Part shown: piece by piece, positions 30,989 to 42,020 of the stretch
How the letters are laid out: each line of letters opens with the position of its first letter
How positions within the stretch are numbered: the first letter of the stretch is position 1
NCBI GenBank assembly: GCA_030062745.1
Contig: CP099854.1
Span: forward strand, 11,310,014 to 11,374,013
Origin: Capitulum mitella
Lineage: Eukaryota > Arthropoda > Thecostraca > Pollicipedomorpha > Pollicipedidae
DNA length: 64,000 nt
Reading direction: 5' to 3'
Translations under genes and position numbers: made by a program
Notes under the pieces: generated by a model
What the model was told of the DNA's origin: nothing
Seen by the model: the letters and a program-made list of their open reading frames with translations, nothing else
Databases searched by the model: none

Positions 30989-33736
30989 TTAGTCCTCGAC
31001 GGAAAGCGCCTTTACTGGAGCCGTGTCTGTAAAGTCAGCCTCCAGCAAGCGCGATATCTGCATGGGAGTGACATGCACTTGCGTCTTAAACGCAAAGTGA
31101 CACAATCTGCGCTGACCCTGGCCGGTATCAACGAACCGACAGGGACCTGTGCCTGCTTCAGAGCCTCCCACAGGCCCTACAATACCCCATCCTAGGGCAG
31201 TTTTCACCGCCCACGGGTCGTCTTCATGTCCCGGAATCACCTCCCGGGGCTTGATTGCTCTTGCACAGTTTGTGCCGATCAACAGTCCAATTTCTGCCGA
31301 CGGAAAGTACGGTGGGAGATGGTCCGCTAAGACCGCCAGGTGAGTCCACTGCTGGGCAGCATGCTTTCTCGGGATGGAACATCTGTCCGCTGGGATCTCA
31401 TCTCGGACATAACATGCAGGGAGCTGGATTTCTTCCTCGCTGCTGACTGCCTGTACTACCAGACCATCGATCACTGCGCTCTTCACTGCCGAACGCCCCG
31501 TGATGGTCCTCAGTTCCAGTAACACTGATCTTCCATCCGCCTTCAGGGTCTTACGGACGGACTCAGAGATGAAACATGCATCGGACTGAGGGTCCAGCAC
31601 GGCGTACACCAGCATCTTACGCTCTGGACGGTTCCTCACATGCAGCTCCACAGGAACTATCATGGAATGGGAACATGACGAGGTTGGGTTTGCATTGTCA
31701 TCCGAGGTCACATGCAAGGACGTAGCCTGAGGAAGGCTCGAGTCCTTGCTGGGAATGTCGGGACTAAGGACTGGTTCCGGACTTCTCAGGAAAGCACTAT
31801 GTGAGAAAGCATCATCATGAAGGGAAGTTGGATGAAGTCGCCCACACTTACCGCATTCTTGCTTCCTCTGACACATCCTCCAGATGTGTCCCCTTTTCAA
31901 GCGTCCACGACAAAGGCCGTGCTTCCTGACGACGGCTTGCCTTTCGGATAGCGTCATCCTGAGGTATGCCTCGCACTTGTCGATGAAGTGACTGCCAGGA
32001 CAAAGGAAGCATCCATGTCGAGAGGCTTGCATTGAATGCTGTGTATTGCTCTGTTTGGATGATCTTGGGCCTTCTGCTTTCACTCCTGCTGTTGATGTGA
32101 ATGTTCTAGCTTTACCAGTAAATGTTCTTCCTCTGTTAGACACATCCTTCACAGTGGTCACCTCAGCTTCTTGAATATTCACTGGGCTGCATGCGATGCG
32201 AGCTTCTTTGCTAAGGAACTTCACAAATGCAGGGAATGGTGGATATCTTTTTGGTGAGTCGGGTCCACCTTGACACTCATAGAGCCACTCATCAACAACA
32301 CGTTTCCAACGATCCACAAGGTGCTTTGGCAGCTTCTTCAGCATCATGGCATTTTCATGAGGATCATCCAGAACTTTCAGATGGCACACAGCACTCGATG
32401 CTATGAGACACTGTTCGAGAAAGTCTGAAAAGTTCCTCAATGCTTTTCCATCTCCTGGTCTGATGACAGGCCAATCTCTGATTCGCTGCCGGTATGAGCT
32501 GCTCATGATGAACTCGTTTCCATACCTTTCCAGCAACTTTTCTTTTGCCTTGTTATAGGCATCATCTGTCCTCAGGTGAAGGAAGCCTACTATGGCATCT
32601 CTAGCTTCTCCTCCTGTATACTTGTTCAAGAAATGAAGACGCTCAACTGGAGATGATGTTTGTCTTTCTATATACGTCTCAAACGACTTCATCCATAGAG
32701 AAAACCTCCCCACATCTCCTCTGAATATTTCTGGTTCGAGTGTAGGCAGATGGGCACGTTTCATCTGATCGCTAATCAAAACTGTGAGGCCCTCCAGGAC
32801 TTCATTTTCAGATCCTCCTTGAGCACATGGTCTTGCACTAGTTTGGTGTATGAAGCTTTGAGAACAATCCTTTTCTTCTTTCTCTTTCTGTTTCTCTACA
32901 TTTCGGTTTGCTGTTTGCTTTTCAAACTGATCGAGTGCTCTTGTTTTTGCTTTACTTATGGCCATTGCTGTCTTTAACCCATAATGTTCTTCTTCAAACT
33001 TGAGCTCAAGCTTCTTTATATCCAGCTGCTGCCTTCTCTTCTGCAGTTCAGCCTTCATCTCTTTCTGTGACAAGCTTGAATACTTTTCAGCATGACCAAT
33101 ATCTTCCTTCACTTCAGAGGAATCTGAACAAGAATCCAGTGCAAGCTGGTTCTCCTCCATCTGTAATTCCAATCTTTGTTTCTCCAATTGGTGTCTCTCA
33201 TTCAATGCTTCAGCTTTTGCTGTCAGTTCTGCTTGTCTCTGGACTTCATCAAGCCTCAACATGCCAACCTTGGTTTCCACTGAGCTTGATCCCTGACTCA
33301 CTCTTGATACAATGTCACAGTTTGAGACACTTTCAAATGGTTCAACATTTGATGCTTCATCTGATTCCCTCAGTAGATCAACATACTTCTCAACAGTCAG
33401 CTCAATTTCATTCAGGCTTTGCATGTGAGCTAAATGTTTGGTCTTGTGATCCTTCAGATCTGATTCTGGCAACAGATCACTCACCTCCTTGTTCATCTGG
33501 GTGAACTCCTTGAAAATTTCCTTCCATTCTTCAAACTTGACTTTCACAACCTCCAAAGCATCTTCTTGAAGTGTATGTGCACACAAAATACTACCCTTTC
33601 TCTGAAGAGCATTCAGCAAGTGCCTGTAGTTTTTTAACTTCAAGTCTAATTGGTACTGCTTGCCCTTTTCAGTGGCATGATATGCTCTACCTCTACTAGA
33701 ATGGGCTCCTACATTTTCATGATCATCTACATCCAT
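30989..33736 (-). CDS. BEL/Pao gag and aspartic protease
   Basis: 915 aa from ATG 33736. Residues about 20-280 are charged and largely coiled-coil (KLKNYRHLLNAL, EKQRLELQMEENQL). The DUF1759 gag core starts at LPTLEPEIFRGD with LHFLNKYTGGEARDAI. Zinc knuckles follow: CFLCPGSHFIDKC is complete; the second (LCRGRLKRGHIWRMC) has Arg where its second Cys is expected; a third is CGKCGRLHPTSLH. The protease (DUF1758-like) has the active-site region VLDPQSDACFI, with Pro after the catalytic Asp. The frame stops at TAA 30991-30989 after ALSVED, and pol continues in the same frame. Most BEL/Pao elements encode these parts as one polyprotein. Confidence 0.88.
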   Translation of the reverse strand: MDVDDHENVGAHSSRGRAYHATEKGKQYQLDLKLKNYRHLLNALQRKGSILCAHTLQEDALEVVKVKFEEWKEIFKEFTQMNKEVSDLLPESDLKDHKTKHLAHMQSLNEIELTVEKYVDLLRESDEASNVEPFESVSNCDIVSRVSQGSSSVETKVGMLRLDEVQRQAELTAKAEALNERHQLEKQRLELQMEENQLALDSCSDSSEVKEDIGHAEKYSSLSQKEMKAELQKRRQQLDIKKLELKFEEEHYGLKTAMAISKAKTRALDQFEKQTANRNVEKQKEKEEKDCSQSFIHQTSARPCAQGGSENEVLEGLTVLISDQMKRAHLPTLEPEIFRGDVGRFSLWMKSFETYIERQTSSPVERLHFLNKYTGGEARDAIVGFLHLRTDDAYNKAKEKLLERYGNEFIMSSSYRQRIRDWPVIRPGDGKALRNFSDFLEQCLIASSAVCHLKVLDDPHENAMMLKKLPKHLVDRWKRVVDEWLYECQGGPDSPKRYPPFPAFVKFLSKEARIACSPVNIQEAEVTTVKDVSNRGRTFTGKARTFTSTAGVKAEGPRSSKQSNTQHSMQASRHGCFLCPGSHFIDKCEAYLRMTLSERQAVVRKHGLCRGRLKRGHIWRMCQRKQECGKCGRLHPTSLHDDAFSHSAFLRSPEPVLSPDIPSKDSSLPQATSLHVTSDDNANPTSSCSHSMIVPVELHVRNRPERKMLVYAVLDPQSDACFISESVRKTLKADGRSVLLELRTITGRSAVKSAVIDGLVVQAVSSEEEIQLPACYVRDEIPADRCSIPRKHAAQQWTHLAVLADHLPPYFPSAEIGLLIGTNCARAIKPREVIPGHEDDPWAVKTALGWGIVGPVGGSEAGTGPCRFVDTGQGQRRLCHFAFKTQVHVTPMQISRLLEADFTDTAPVKALSVED

Positions 33737-34059
33737 CTTGAGAACCTTTTCTTAACTCAATTGCAGCAACCAAAGAAACAGAGCAACTGATGTGAAGTGG
33801 CCAAGCATGGAAATGCAAAATGAGTGGAGTATATCCAGTTCTGCTCAAATGTTAGTGTTCGAAAAGTCAAAAGTATCACTAAGTACAATCAACATCTGAT
33901 GTGGTTCAATGGAGTCACAAACAGGGAACAGGACAAGGAGGTACAAAAGGAAATGATTACCCACATCATCGGGCTGCACGATGCACTGGACATCTTTCGC
34001 TACATCAATCAATACTTCAACTAATTTCTAGGCTACACCATCTGAGGAAATGTTTCTAC
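33737..34059 (-). other. 5' leader of the BEL/Pao element
   Basis: This untranslated stretch lies between the 5' LTR and the gag ATG. A primer-binding site should lie within the first bases left of 34060; I could not match it to a tRNA with confidence. Confidence 0.6.
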
Positions 34060-34350
34060 TGTACCGGCCTTTTGGCTAATTAAGGATCGGTGTACGGTTC
34101 AGAAAATCCTTTTATTTACGTAGAAACCTGCAATCATGGGCAACCAATCAATCAAAAGAGAAAACAGCTGCAATAGTTAGATTTTAGTCACAAAGAAAAT
34201 TAAATAGTTACATTTTCCGGAGTGGTGCCGGCCTCCCAGTCAGGAACAAAGTGACACTCAAAAACAAACGTTAGACAAGGTCGCCGCAAACGGCGCAGTT
34301 AAATCATCAACCAAACAAAAACAAAATGACCACCGCGGACTGCGGTAACA
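34060..34350 (-). repeat. 5' LTR of the BEL/Pao element
   Basis: 291 bp, one difference from 26989-27279 seen by eye. CACAG follows at 34351-34355. Confidence 0.92.
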
Positions 34351-34355
34351 CACAG

Positions 34356-35844
34356 TACTCGGAAAGGCACTGGAGTGACAGGAGTGGAGAGCCACACAGA
34401 GCGGCGCGTCCGCTCGGGGCGACGCGCACAGCCGGACTGACCACTCGCTCGTTACGACGGCAAAGTAGAAGAAAAATGTTTTCAACAAAAGATACGGAAA
34501 GGATGCCCCAGAAAGTACACGGATTTTCAGATAAACCAAACAAACCGTTCGGTGGTTATCTTTGAAAAACGTCAGGTGAAAACATCATGGAAAACATCAA
34601 GGCCTCCCTATGCGGGCGAGGGTTAAGACGCAGGAGAAGTTTCGACAGAGGGAGATCATTCTCATGGTTGGTACTTGGACAGTCTGACGCATGACTTTTC
34701 AGATCTGATGGATTTTGACTACTGGGGTCCGAATTACGAAACCGAGCTGATACCACAGGCGGGAGTGGATTCGCACGCACAAAGGAAGGCTCATCTTCCG
34801 TGGAGAATTTTGACTGTCTCGTCGGTTCAACGTGGGAAAAATGAACGCTTTTCGCATCTCCCCGGACTTTTGACTAATGCGACTAGGCGTGTTTGACATG
34901 TTTTGCCACGGAATGTCTGGATCAGCTAAACGCAGATTTTGGGCCTGAAGTATTTTGTTTCGCAGGTGAGCTGATTTGTAATGAGGAACGTGGCATCACT
35001 AATGTATTTTAGGACTCGATGAAAGGGTTTCCAGAGATAAATGAGTCTTGACGGTGAACCAACATCAACAGAAGGGTTTAAAACAGACTTTGTCTCCAGT
35101 CCGAGTTTTTGGGGTTTTGCATTATGATCGCAGTACAATATGTTTTTATAGTGAGTTAAGGCAAGATTATGTCGAATTTCGTGATATGAGTGATGAGCAT
35201 TTCCAGCATTATGGAGATGTTCCCATTTCCTTGTTATCCGAAATTTGGGGAGGGAAGTAAGTGTCTGCGGGAAAACAAGATCACAACCGTCCATAACAAA
35301 GAATGCACTGAATTTTGTACTGTTGTTTCTAGCTGTTTTGTAAGTCGAAACAATGGCGGGAATTTTGGCGTCTCAGTCTCTTAGGGAACTACTTACAAGT
35401 TCTGCAAACCTGCCATTTTCTATGCGACTGTACCAATCGCAGATAAACTCTCAGTGCATTTTTTTTATCATTTAACAAATGTATCAACTGAACTTTACTA
35501 AGATTTGACAAATTTATATGAACGCGATGTGCCTCTGTACCCTACCCTGCACACGCCACTGCTAACGTTACGGCTATGGCAGCAGCGTCGGCCATGTTTT
35601 TTACCTCTCCTGTCTTTCCTTAAGCCGGCCGGAGATAGGTTTTGATGGTCTGCTACTGTCATAGATAAGGCATATTGTTGTGGTTGATTCGCGATGGATG
35701 ATATTTGAGGCTAGAGGTGTTTTTTTCACAAAATTGCAGACATGCTCATTTGCGCTCCTTGTATATCTCCTTGTAAATCTATGCCTCGTAAAGGTGTCTC
35801 TGTGCCGGCGAGGACATAGTGAAGGAATAATATTGGGGAGGGGG
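34356..35844. other. Intergenic DNA, nothing recognised
   Basis: Short frames only, with no repeat family I could place. Confidence 0.5.
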
Positions 35845-36580
35845 GGGGGGCTCAGCAAGGAAAATGGCTAACCCTACCCACAAAAGAGGCAGAAATCATC
35901 CCGGACTTGACCCACTTTCTTTCCAAAGTTGGGAGGGGGCTTGAACCAAAATTGGGGGCTTGAGCCTCCACCCCCCAACTGAATAGCAAACCACACTCTT
36001 GGCTCTAAGCGTTACCTGAGCTTGATATCATTTGCAATGTAAACTGATTGCAGATGGTACAGCCAGGTTCAAAACAAAATGTGTGACTGCCAAATCAGCT
36101 TCAGTTCGGCAGTTGCTCGCTTGGGTGAGATTGGTTATTCCTTTCTCTGAGACTTTATTTATCGACATATTTTTGGCTACAGCAGCCAACAAGGTAGACA
36201 CGTACGGAGTTTTTACACCAGTGTGTAGAATCAAACGTTTAGTAAAATGACTATTAAGTCATTTTCTTAGAGCACATCAAAATACACCTCTATTACATCA
36301 TCAAAAATTTGAAAAATTGATTCACTTGCGACAATTTTCATCATCCATCTCAGGGTACATGGTAAACCAGGCAATGCCAGGTGCAGCCGAGGCAAAACAT
36401 ACTAAATAACATGCAGAAAACAATTCCCTATTTCAGGTGGGGGTAACTTGGCCGGGGTGCTCGACGATTAGTACCATCCTGCGTTATGTGGGCCATCCGC
36501 CGACGACTCCCAGAGCTTAACTATGGGGGGTGCAACGGCTTCCGGAGCGTGCTCCAGGAGCTTTGAGCTACCCACAGCTG
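35845..36580 (+). repeat. Dispersed repeat D, copy 1
   Basis: It is collinear with the reverse complement of about 60835-61745. Shared landmarks are AAAATGGCTAA near 35863, TCCCGGACTTGAC near 35900, GTTGGGAGGGGGCTTGA near 35928, AGCTTGATATCATTTGCAATG near 36020, CAAAATGTGTGACTGCCAA near 36074, AAAATGACTATTAAGTCATTTT near 36242, and GGGCCATCCGCCGACGA near 36490. The last part (GAGCTTTGAGCTACCCACAG) also matches. I see no coding capacity. The copies differ by scattered substitutions and by an insertion in copy 2 that holds a TAA microsatellite. Confidence 0.65.
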
Positions 36581-38669
36581 CCCGGCGCGCTGCTGCGGCG
36601 CCGGCCACCGCGGATGCGCAGACTCCTCGGCGGCTCCGGCAGCTCCCGATGTGCCGACTCCTCGGCCAGCTTGCCGCCGGCGCTGGCGGCGCTGGATGTA
36701 CCGACAAAATGAAAATCGGGAAATGTGAAATAAAAGTCAGTCGTAACCTGTGTGCAGTAACACCGTTTGTGAAATTTAATGCGTGATTTAACTGGGAACT
36801 GGTGCTTATTTTGTTTCGCATTCAACAACATAGCAGGGCACATGTCCTCAAAGACGCCCCACGCCGCGCTGCATCCCTGATGCCTCTGCAAGCATCAGGG
36901 GCGTAAGGCAGACGTAGAGGCAGCCAGATCACCTGCCTCATTCAACGATAGAATCCGAGGTAATACAGCGCCCCTGGTGGGCGTCCGCGGAACTGCAGTC
37001 CAGAAAGAAATGTATCGGTAGGATAACTATCGGCTAAAAAACCCGTACGTATGTATTCGTTTATGTATGTATGTATGCATGCATTTATGTATGCAAATGT
37101 ACATGTTTACATTTCGCACGAATTCGAAACGTTAGATATACGTTTTGCAACTGCGTACAAACGATCCAGTAATACAATAACTGTACAATACATGCATGCC
37201 TGTATGCCTCCAGCAGTGATGATCATTTACCTGCTCTTGAACTGGGAGAGAACGTTCCGCCTGAGGCTCTGGACGTGAGCGTATTCTGATTATTTTCGTT
37301 GCGCGGATCCGAGTGGACGCCAGATTTGTTCTAACTTTCACAGCAGATACAGACAAAATACCGACAATGATGAGCCATGTAACATTTCATTTCTTTTGTT
37401 TACGTCGATCTGAGCAGGGTTGGATATCATTCACGGTTAGACAAAGCATGCTAGAAATACAAAGAAGTACAGCCGTATATGAAACAGCTTGGTACTGCAC
37501 CTGTGCTATACCTCAGGTGTTTGAGAGATCACGAGCCTCGACTGCAGTCATGTCGCGCGGACCCTTCCCATGCCGTGATAACAGTCGTGGAGCGGAAGTT
37601 TGAGAGCAGCCTCAAAGACGCCTGGTAACGAGAACAGTGCTCTCCTGTGTACCTGCCATATCCACACCCTCCGTCTCGTGCCTGGTCCTGACTCCCGGCA
37701 GCAACTCCATCGCACTTACATGCTTGTCTTTTACTTTCCCATCATGCTATTTTTTTCATGTGCGTAATAGACCTGGACGCGCTACCGTGTCGTCCCACCC
37801 CGGGCGAAATTCGCCACGTCGACAGCCGACGCTTGCCCGCAGTGACGCAGCGTTCTCAAAAGACGGCGCGGCGCGACGACCAAAGGAGAATGGCCCATTT
37901 ACCCGCCACGACGATGCTGGGACTAGGGAGGGGGGAAGCAACATGTGCAGATGGGAGCGCCTCTTTCCTGTAAGTAAGCTGTTAACACTGCGCTGTTGCC
38001 CGACCAGCAGCGTGAGGCCTGCCACAGAATGCGCCCCGCACAGCTGGCGTTTGCCCCGCGGGCAGCGAGCGGGCCGCGTCGGCGCCACCTGACGCGTCGC
38101 CGTCACAGGCGGTTTCAGGCCAGGCGTGACACGAATGCAACGGGACAGCGTGGCGGGCGGTTTTCTGTGCCGTTGCGGCGCGTCATCTTCGGCGAACGCC
38201 CCCCCCCCCCCAGCTGATGGTCGCTCGCGACGCAGTTGGTCGGGCAACAGCGCTCCGAGGGGTCTGGCTGCGGTGGGCGGCACGCGTGGATGTAACATCA
38301 TTGTTACGGGGGTCACGTGTTTCGAACTACGGCGCCCGCAGTTATCTGTTGATGAATCCTCGCCGGGCAAGGACTCATGACCCCCCTTCGGTTTTTCAGA
38401 AATGACTGGAAAACAAAGAGGCTCAGAGCCATCACACTTAAAGAGCCTTTTCATACGCCCTTTCTTGGAATGAAAGCGCGATGTCACACTCTTTCATTTC
38501 GTCAGCTTTTAACTTGAGTTCACCACAGATCATTAATCCGAAACATGGCAAATAAGACCATGCTCCAAAAAAGCAAGATAATGCCGTTTTGGGGAATGTA
38601 TCGATCTATATGATAGTTGCCACAAAGACAGAACACGACAGATGCAGCTATTTCGCTACCTCAAATTTT
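36581..38669. other. Intergenic DNA with GC-rich patch, no gene recognised
   Basis: A short ATGT microsatellite is at about 37061-37090. The GC-rich part 37756-38487 is open for 243 codons on the minus strand, rich in Pro, Arg, Ser and Gly, with no recognisable domain. Frames on the other strand are open too, so I treat it as composition-driven. Confidence 0.35.
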
Positions 38670-39510
38670 TCGAACAGGGTTTTGAAAATGGGAGGATTAG
38701 TTTTTCAAAAACTGAACAAAAACGTTAAAAACACTGTTTTAGGCTTTTCTAGTCATGTTCCGCTGAAGTAGTGCAAATTATATCGCATCGTTTGTATATT
38801 GTTAGTATAGGCGGTGCTAGAGGTATGGAAAAGGGAAACTGTAATGGTCACATGTTAATCAGGTCAGCTAACAACCTTTGATTTTAAATGACCTCCAATG
38901 GCCTCAGAGTTACATGGAATAATCTTGAGTGCATTTCGTGCTGTTTGAAAACGTTTGCAGTCATATGAATTTACTCTATTTCTAAAATTCGGTTTTATGG
39001 CTTTTGTGATATACAGTACGTGCACTGACATTTTAGGTCATAACTCTGTGACCCGACCTGATTTCAACTTCAAACTCGGTATACAAGTAGAGAGCACTCT
39101 TCTATGTCACACATATTGCGGGTTTGGCATTCGGAAAAATAATGCTAATGTTATTACTGTGAAACCAAATTTCTAGTTTTAGACCTTCGCCTGGCCTTCT
39201 TAAGTTATCATTACAGAAATATACTGAAACTAATGAAATTGTATCTGAATGCTTGCAGAAATGTTTTCCTGTACACTCATATAAGAATTCAAGTTCTACA
39301 TAAAAACGCTATTTTCTGCTTTTGGCAGCCATTTCGTTCTACCCCGAAAAGGGCAAAAATGGCCTGAGGCACCTTCCAGAAGCGTTGCCTGGCTCCGCCT
39401 CTCAGCCAAATAGAATTACGACATTTTGTTACAGTACGCAGAAGGAATAGATAGGGAATTTGACCAAGTTTCTTGAGACTGCATAAAAAAACTCTAGGGC
39501 TTTACAGGTT
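38670..39510 (+). mobile_element. Degenerate fragment of the TTAA MITE family
   Basis: The interior of the family is recognisable in order: GGGAGGATTAGTTTTTCAAA, TTTCTAGTCATGTT, GTTAGTATAGGCGGTGC, TGACATTTTAGGTCATAAC, GACCCGACCTGAT, CAAGTAGA, and GCGTTGCCTGGCTCCGCC near 39390. The left end and the right TIR are not recognisable. It is the most diverged long copy. Confidence 0.65.
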
Positions 39511-39559
39511 TGCGGCGTGATCTAACCCAACGACAGTCTTTTGCGATAAGAAAAAAAAA

Positions 39560-39956
39560 AAAACGGGACTGTTGCGCCTGTAAAAAGTTGAATATCTCCC
39601 TTCACTTTTTTTGTTTGCAGTGGCGAAATGTGACCTCAGGCGCTATTTTTCCTGCACCAGATAGGTAAATTAGACCCTTGTTTTACGCCTAACCTCTTTG
39701 GATCCACGTAAATGACTTGATGATTACAGTGTTTTGTCAAAAACGCCAAGAGGTCATTTGGCCTAAGGCGACCTCTGGTGACTTCCATATTGATCTGACC
39801 GCACAAAATCTGGAAGCTTGCTTCTAGTTTTGCCAAAACTTTTCCAACGGCGTTCTTACTTTTCCTGTGGGACTTTTAGTCCTGAAGATCTTGAGGGGTG
39901 GGGGGTTCTGTCGACCTCCCTTCCGGCTTGGCGATGATGGATCCGGAGGCTTAGGG
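39560..39956 (-). mobile_element. End of a related TTAA element (minus orientation)
   Basis: The right edge reads GGCTTAGGG directly before TTAA at 39957-39960. Read on the minus strand it resembles the left end of the MITE family: CCCTAAGCC, then a G-run/C-run segment, then AAGATCTTCAGGACTA. The interior differs from the main family and the far end was not found, so the left boundary is arbitrary. Confidence 0.4.
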
Positions 39957-40592
39957 TTAAAACATCCAGTAATGCCATGAAGCGGCGCCGTTTCATGCGT
40001 GAAGTTTCTTCTGGGAATCTATTGGCTAGAGCACTCAACGGATTGGATAAATCCGCGGGTGGTAGACTGACTAGCGGGACAGATTGGACCGGACCGGAAA
40101 GTTCAGGCAGAATCCGAATAAGGACCGGACCGGATTTTAGAATCTGCCAGGCCACAGGATAGCATGAATTGAAAATCAGTCAAGTTTCAAAAGACGCTAA
40201 CTTGATTTACAAGCCTTACTGCAGCAATCCTAAGAAAGCAGCTTAAATCTTAGAAAGCTTTTGGCTTCAATGTATATAATAGAGAGAGTTTTAACCAGTA
40301 ACTACAGCAGTATGACATACTGTTACCAACTCGTAACAATTTATAATGACGCTCGGAAAAACCATGGCTGATAGCTATCAGTGTACATAAACAGTCATCC
40401 AAAAAGCTGCAAAAAGCAAGGTGTGTACAACCATATAGATACTTTATTTTTGATGTTCTATTATCAACACCAGAGAACCTTGCGCAATGCATAAGATGTG
40501 CGTCACAGATACATGCAACATTTCGGACCGATTTTATAGTTTTCTCCAGGGTAATACTTCCTCACCCACGGTAGCTGTCATTGGACCTTTAA

Positions 40593-41810
40593 CCGTATTC
40601 CCGGAAGGCTAAACGGTATGGTCGATTGCTGACAGGCAGGGGATGGATTCAGCCTTCCCCTGAGATCCCGAGAACTACACATCCGATTTCATCGCAACCA
40701 ACAGCGATCGATTTGCCATGACGTGAACTACATGTTTATAGAAGGGGGTTTTCGAAATTTTGAAAGGGACTGGATATAGAAGGGCAAAAAAGTCATAATG
40801 TGGTTATTTTTGGAATGTTGTAAGTCCGTTATTTATGGACCAGTTGTGATGAAATTGGCATGAATCAAGAGATCATAGATGGGACTTTTACCATTGGTTC
40901 ACACAGTTGAAATTTCGAGAAAATTCATGGGCGTTCATAGGGTCGTAAACATATCACGATAAGTTTCTCAAAAACCGAACAAACATAAAAGTTAAAATCG
41001 CTTTTTTGGCTTCTGCCAGTCATGGTATGGTGAAGAAGTACAAATCGTATTGCAGTGTTTGTATAATCTTAACATAGGCGGTGCCAGGGAAATGAAAACG
41101 GGGTAACTGTCATGGTGACATGTTCTTCAAGCCAGCTTACGACCTTTCACCTCACATGACCTCCATTGACCTTAGAGTCACTTGGAATAATCTTGAGCTC
41201 ATTTCATATTGTTTGAAAACGTTTCAAAACGTTTCCAAATATCTGAATTCACTTAATTTTTAAAATTGCATTTTACGGCTGATGTGATATAGGGCACGCG
41301 CACTCACATTTCAGGTCATAGCTCTGTGACCCGACATGATATCAACCTGAAACTTGATACGGAAGTGGACGGCACCTTTCTACGTCATGCATATTTCCGG
41401 TTTGGCATTTGGAAAAATAGTGCACAAACTATTACCATAAAAACCAAAGTCTGAACTTAGACCTTGATCTGACCTTGTGAAGTGACTTCAGATTAATAAC
41501 GTTATATTTGTATGCTTGCCCAATTATTTGCCAGTACACCCACATGGAGCTCAAATTTTTATCTTTAAAACATTGTTTTTGGCGGCCATTTTCTTTTTAT
41601 CCATAATAGGATCAAAAACGGCCTGAGGTACGTCTCAGAAACATCGCCTGGCTCCGCCCCTGAGCAAAATAGAATTACGAATTTCGTTACAGTATGTAGA
41701 AAGAATACTTAGGAAAAGCCACTAAGTTCGTGAAACTGCGTCAAAGACCCTGCAAGTGGCAAACAAAAAACCCGAGGGATCGGATTCGGCCCCTTCTGCT
41801 GGGAATGGGG
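40593..41810 (+). mobile_element. TTAA-flanked piggyBac-like MITE, copy 4
   Basis: This 1218-bp copy starts CCGTATTCCCGG and ends GGGAATGGGG, between TTAA at 40589-40592 and 41811-41814. It is collinear with copies 1 and 2 but diverged by many substitutions. It sits inside another repeat (about 40520-42020) whose uninterrupted relative lies in inverse orientation at about 45072-45350, giving an empty-site comparison. Confidence 0.8.
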
Positions 41811-41814
41811 TTAA

Positions 41815-42020
41815 ACAATGGAGAACGTCGAAATGAAAATTCCCCAAAATGTTCTTTGAGTATCAACGTTTTGCTCAAAAGTCACACTTTGCGTTCCCAA
41901 GGCATTCAAGTATGTATTGACAATAGCATTCAAAACAGGAAGGTAACATCCAACATTTCCCATGTTTGTGTTATGCAGAAACTTGGAATTTCAGGATGAT
42001 TGGCCATTATTTGTTAACCA
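41815..42020 (+). repeat. Dispersed repeat E, copy 1 (right part)
   Basis: It is homologous to the reverse complement of about 45072-45270. Shared landmarks are CAATGGAGAACGTCGAAA near 41816 (CAATGGAGAACATCGAAA in the partner) and GCGTTCCCAAGGCATT near 41890. The left part of the same repeat lies at about 40520-40592, on the other side of MITE copy 4. Confidence 0.7.

Larger units (their letters stand above)
26989..34350 (-). mobile_element. BEL/Pao LTR retrotransposon, nearly intact
   Basis: This 7362-bp element has 291-bp LTRs at 26989-27279 and 34060-34350 with a single difference seen (T/C near 27084 versus 34155). It is flanked by the 5-bp duplication CACAG (26984-26988 and 34351-34355). 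Transcription runs right to left. After a 5' leader (34059-33737) come gag-protease (33736-30989) and pol (30982-27596), in the same frame, separated by one TAA. The purine-rich AGAGGAG tract next to the left LTR (minus strand, near 27280-27290) is the likely plus-strand primer. The near-identical LTRs point to a recent insertion. Confidence 0.93.

Noticed and set aside
37756-38487. 243-codon minus-strand ORF
   Set aside because: GC-rich, low-complexity Pro/Arg/Ser composition, competing frames on the plus strand and no recognisable motif.
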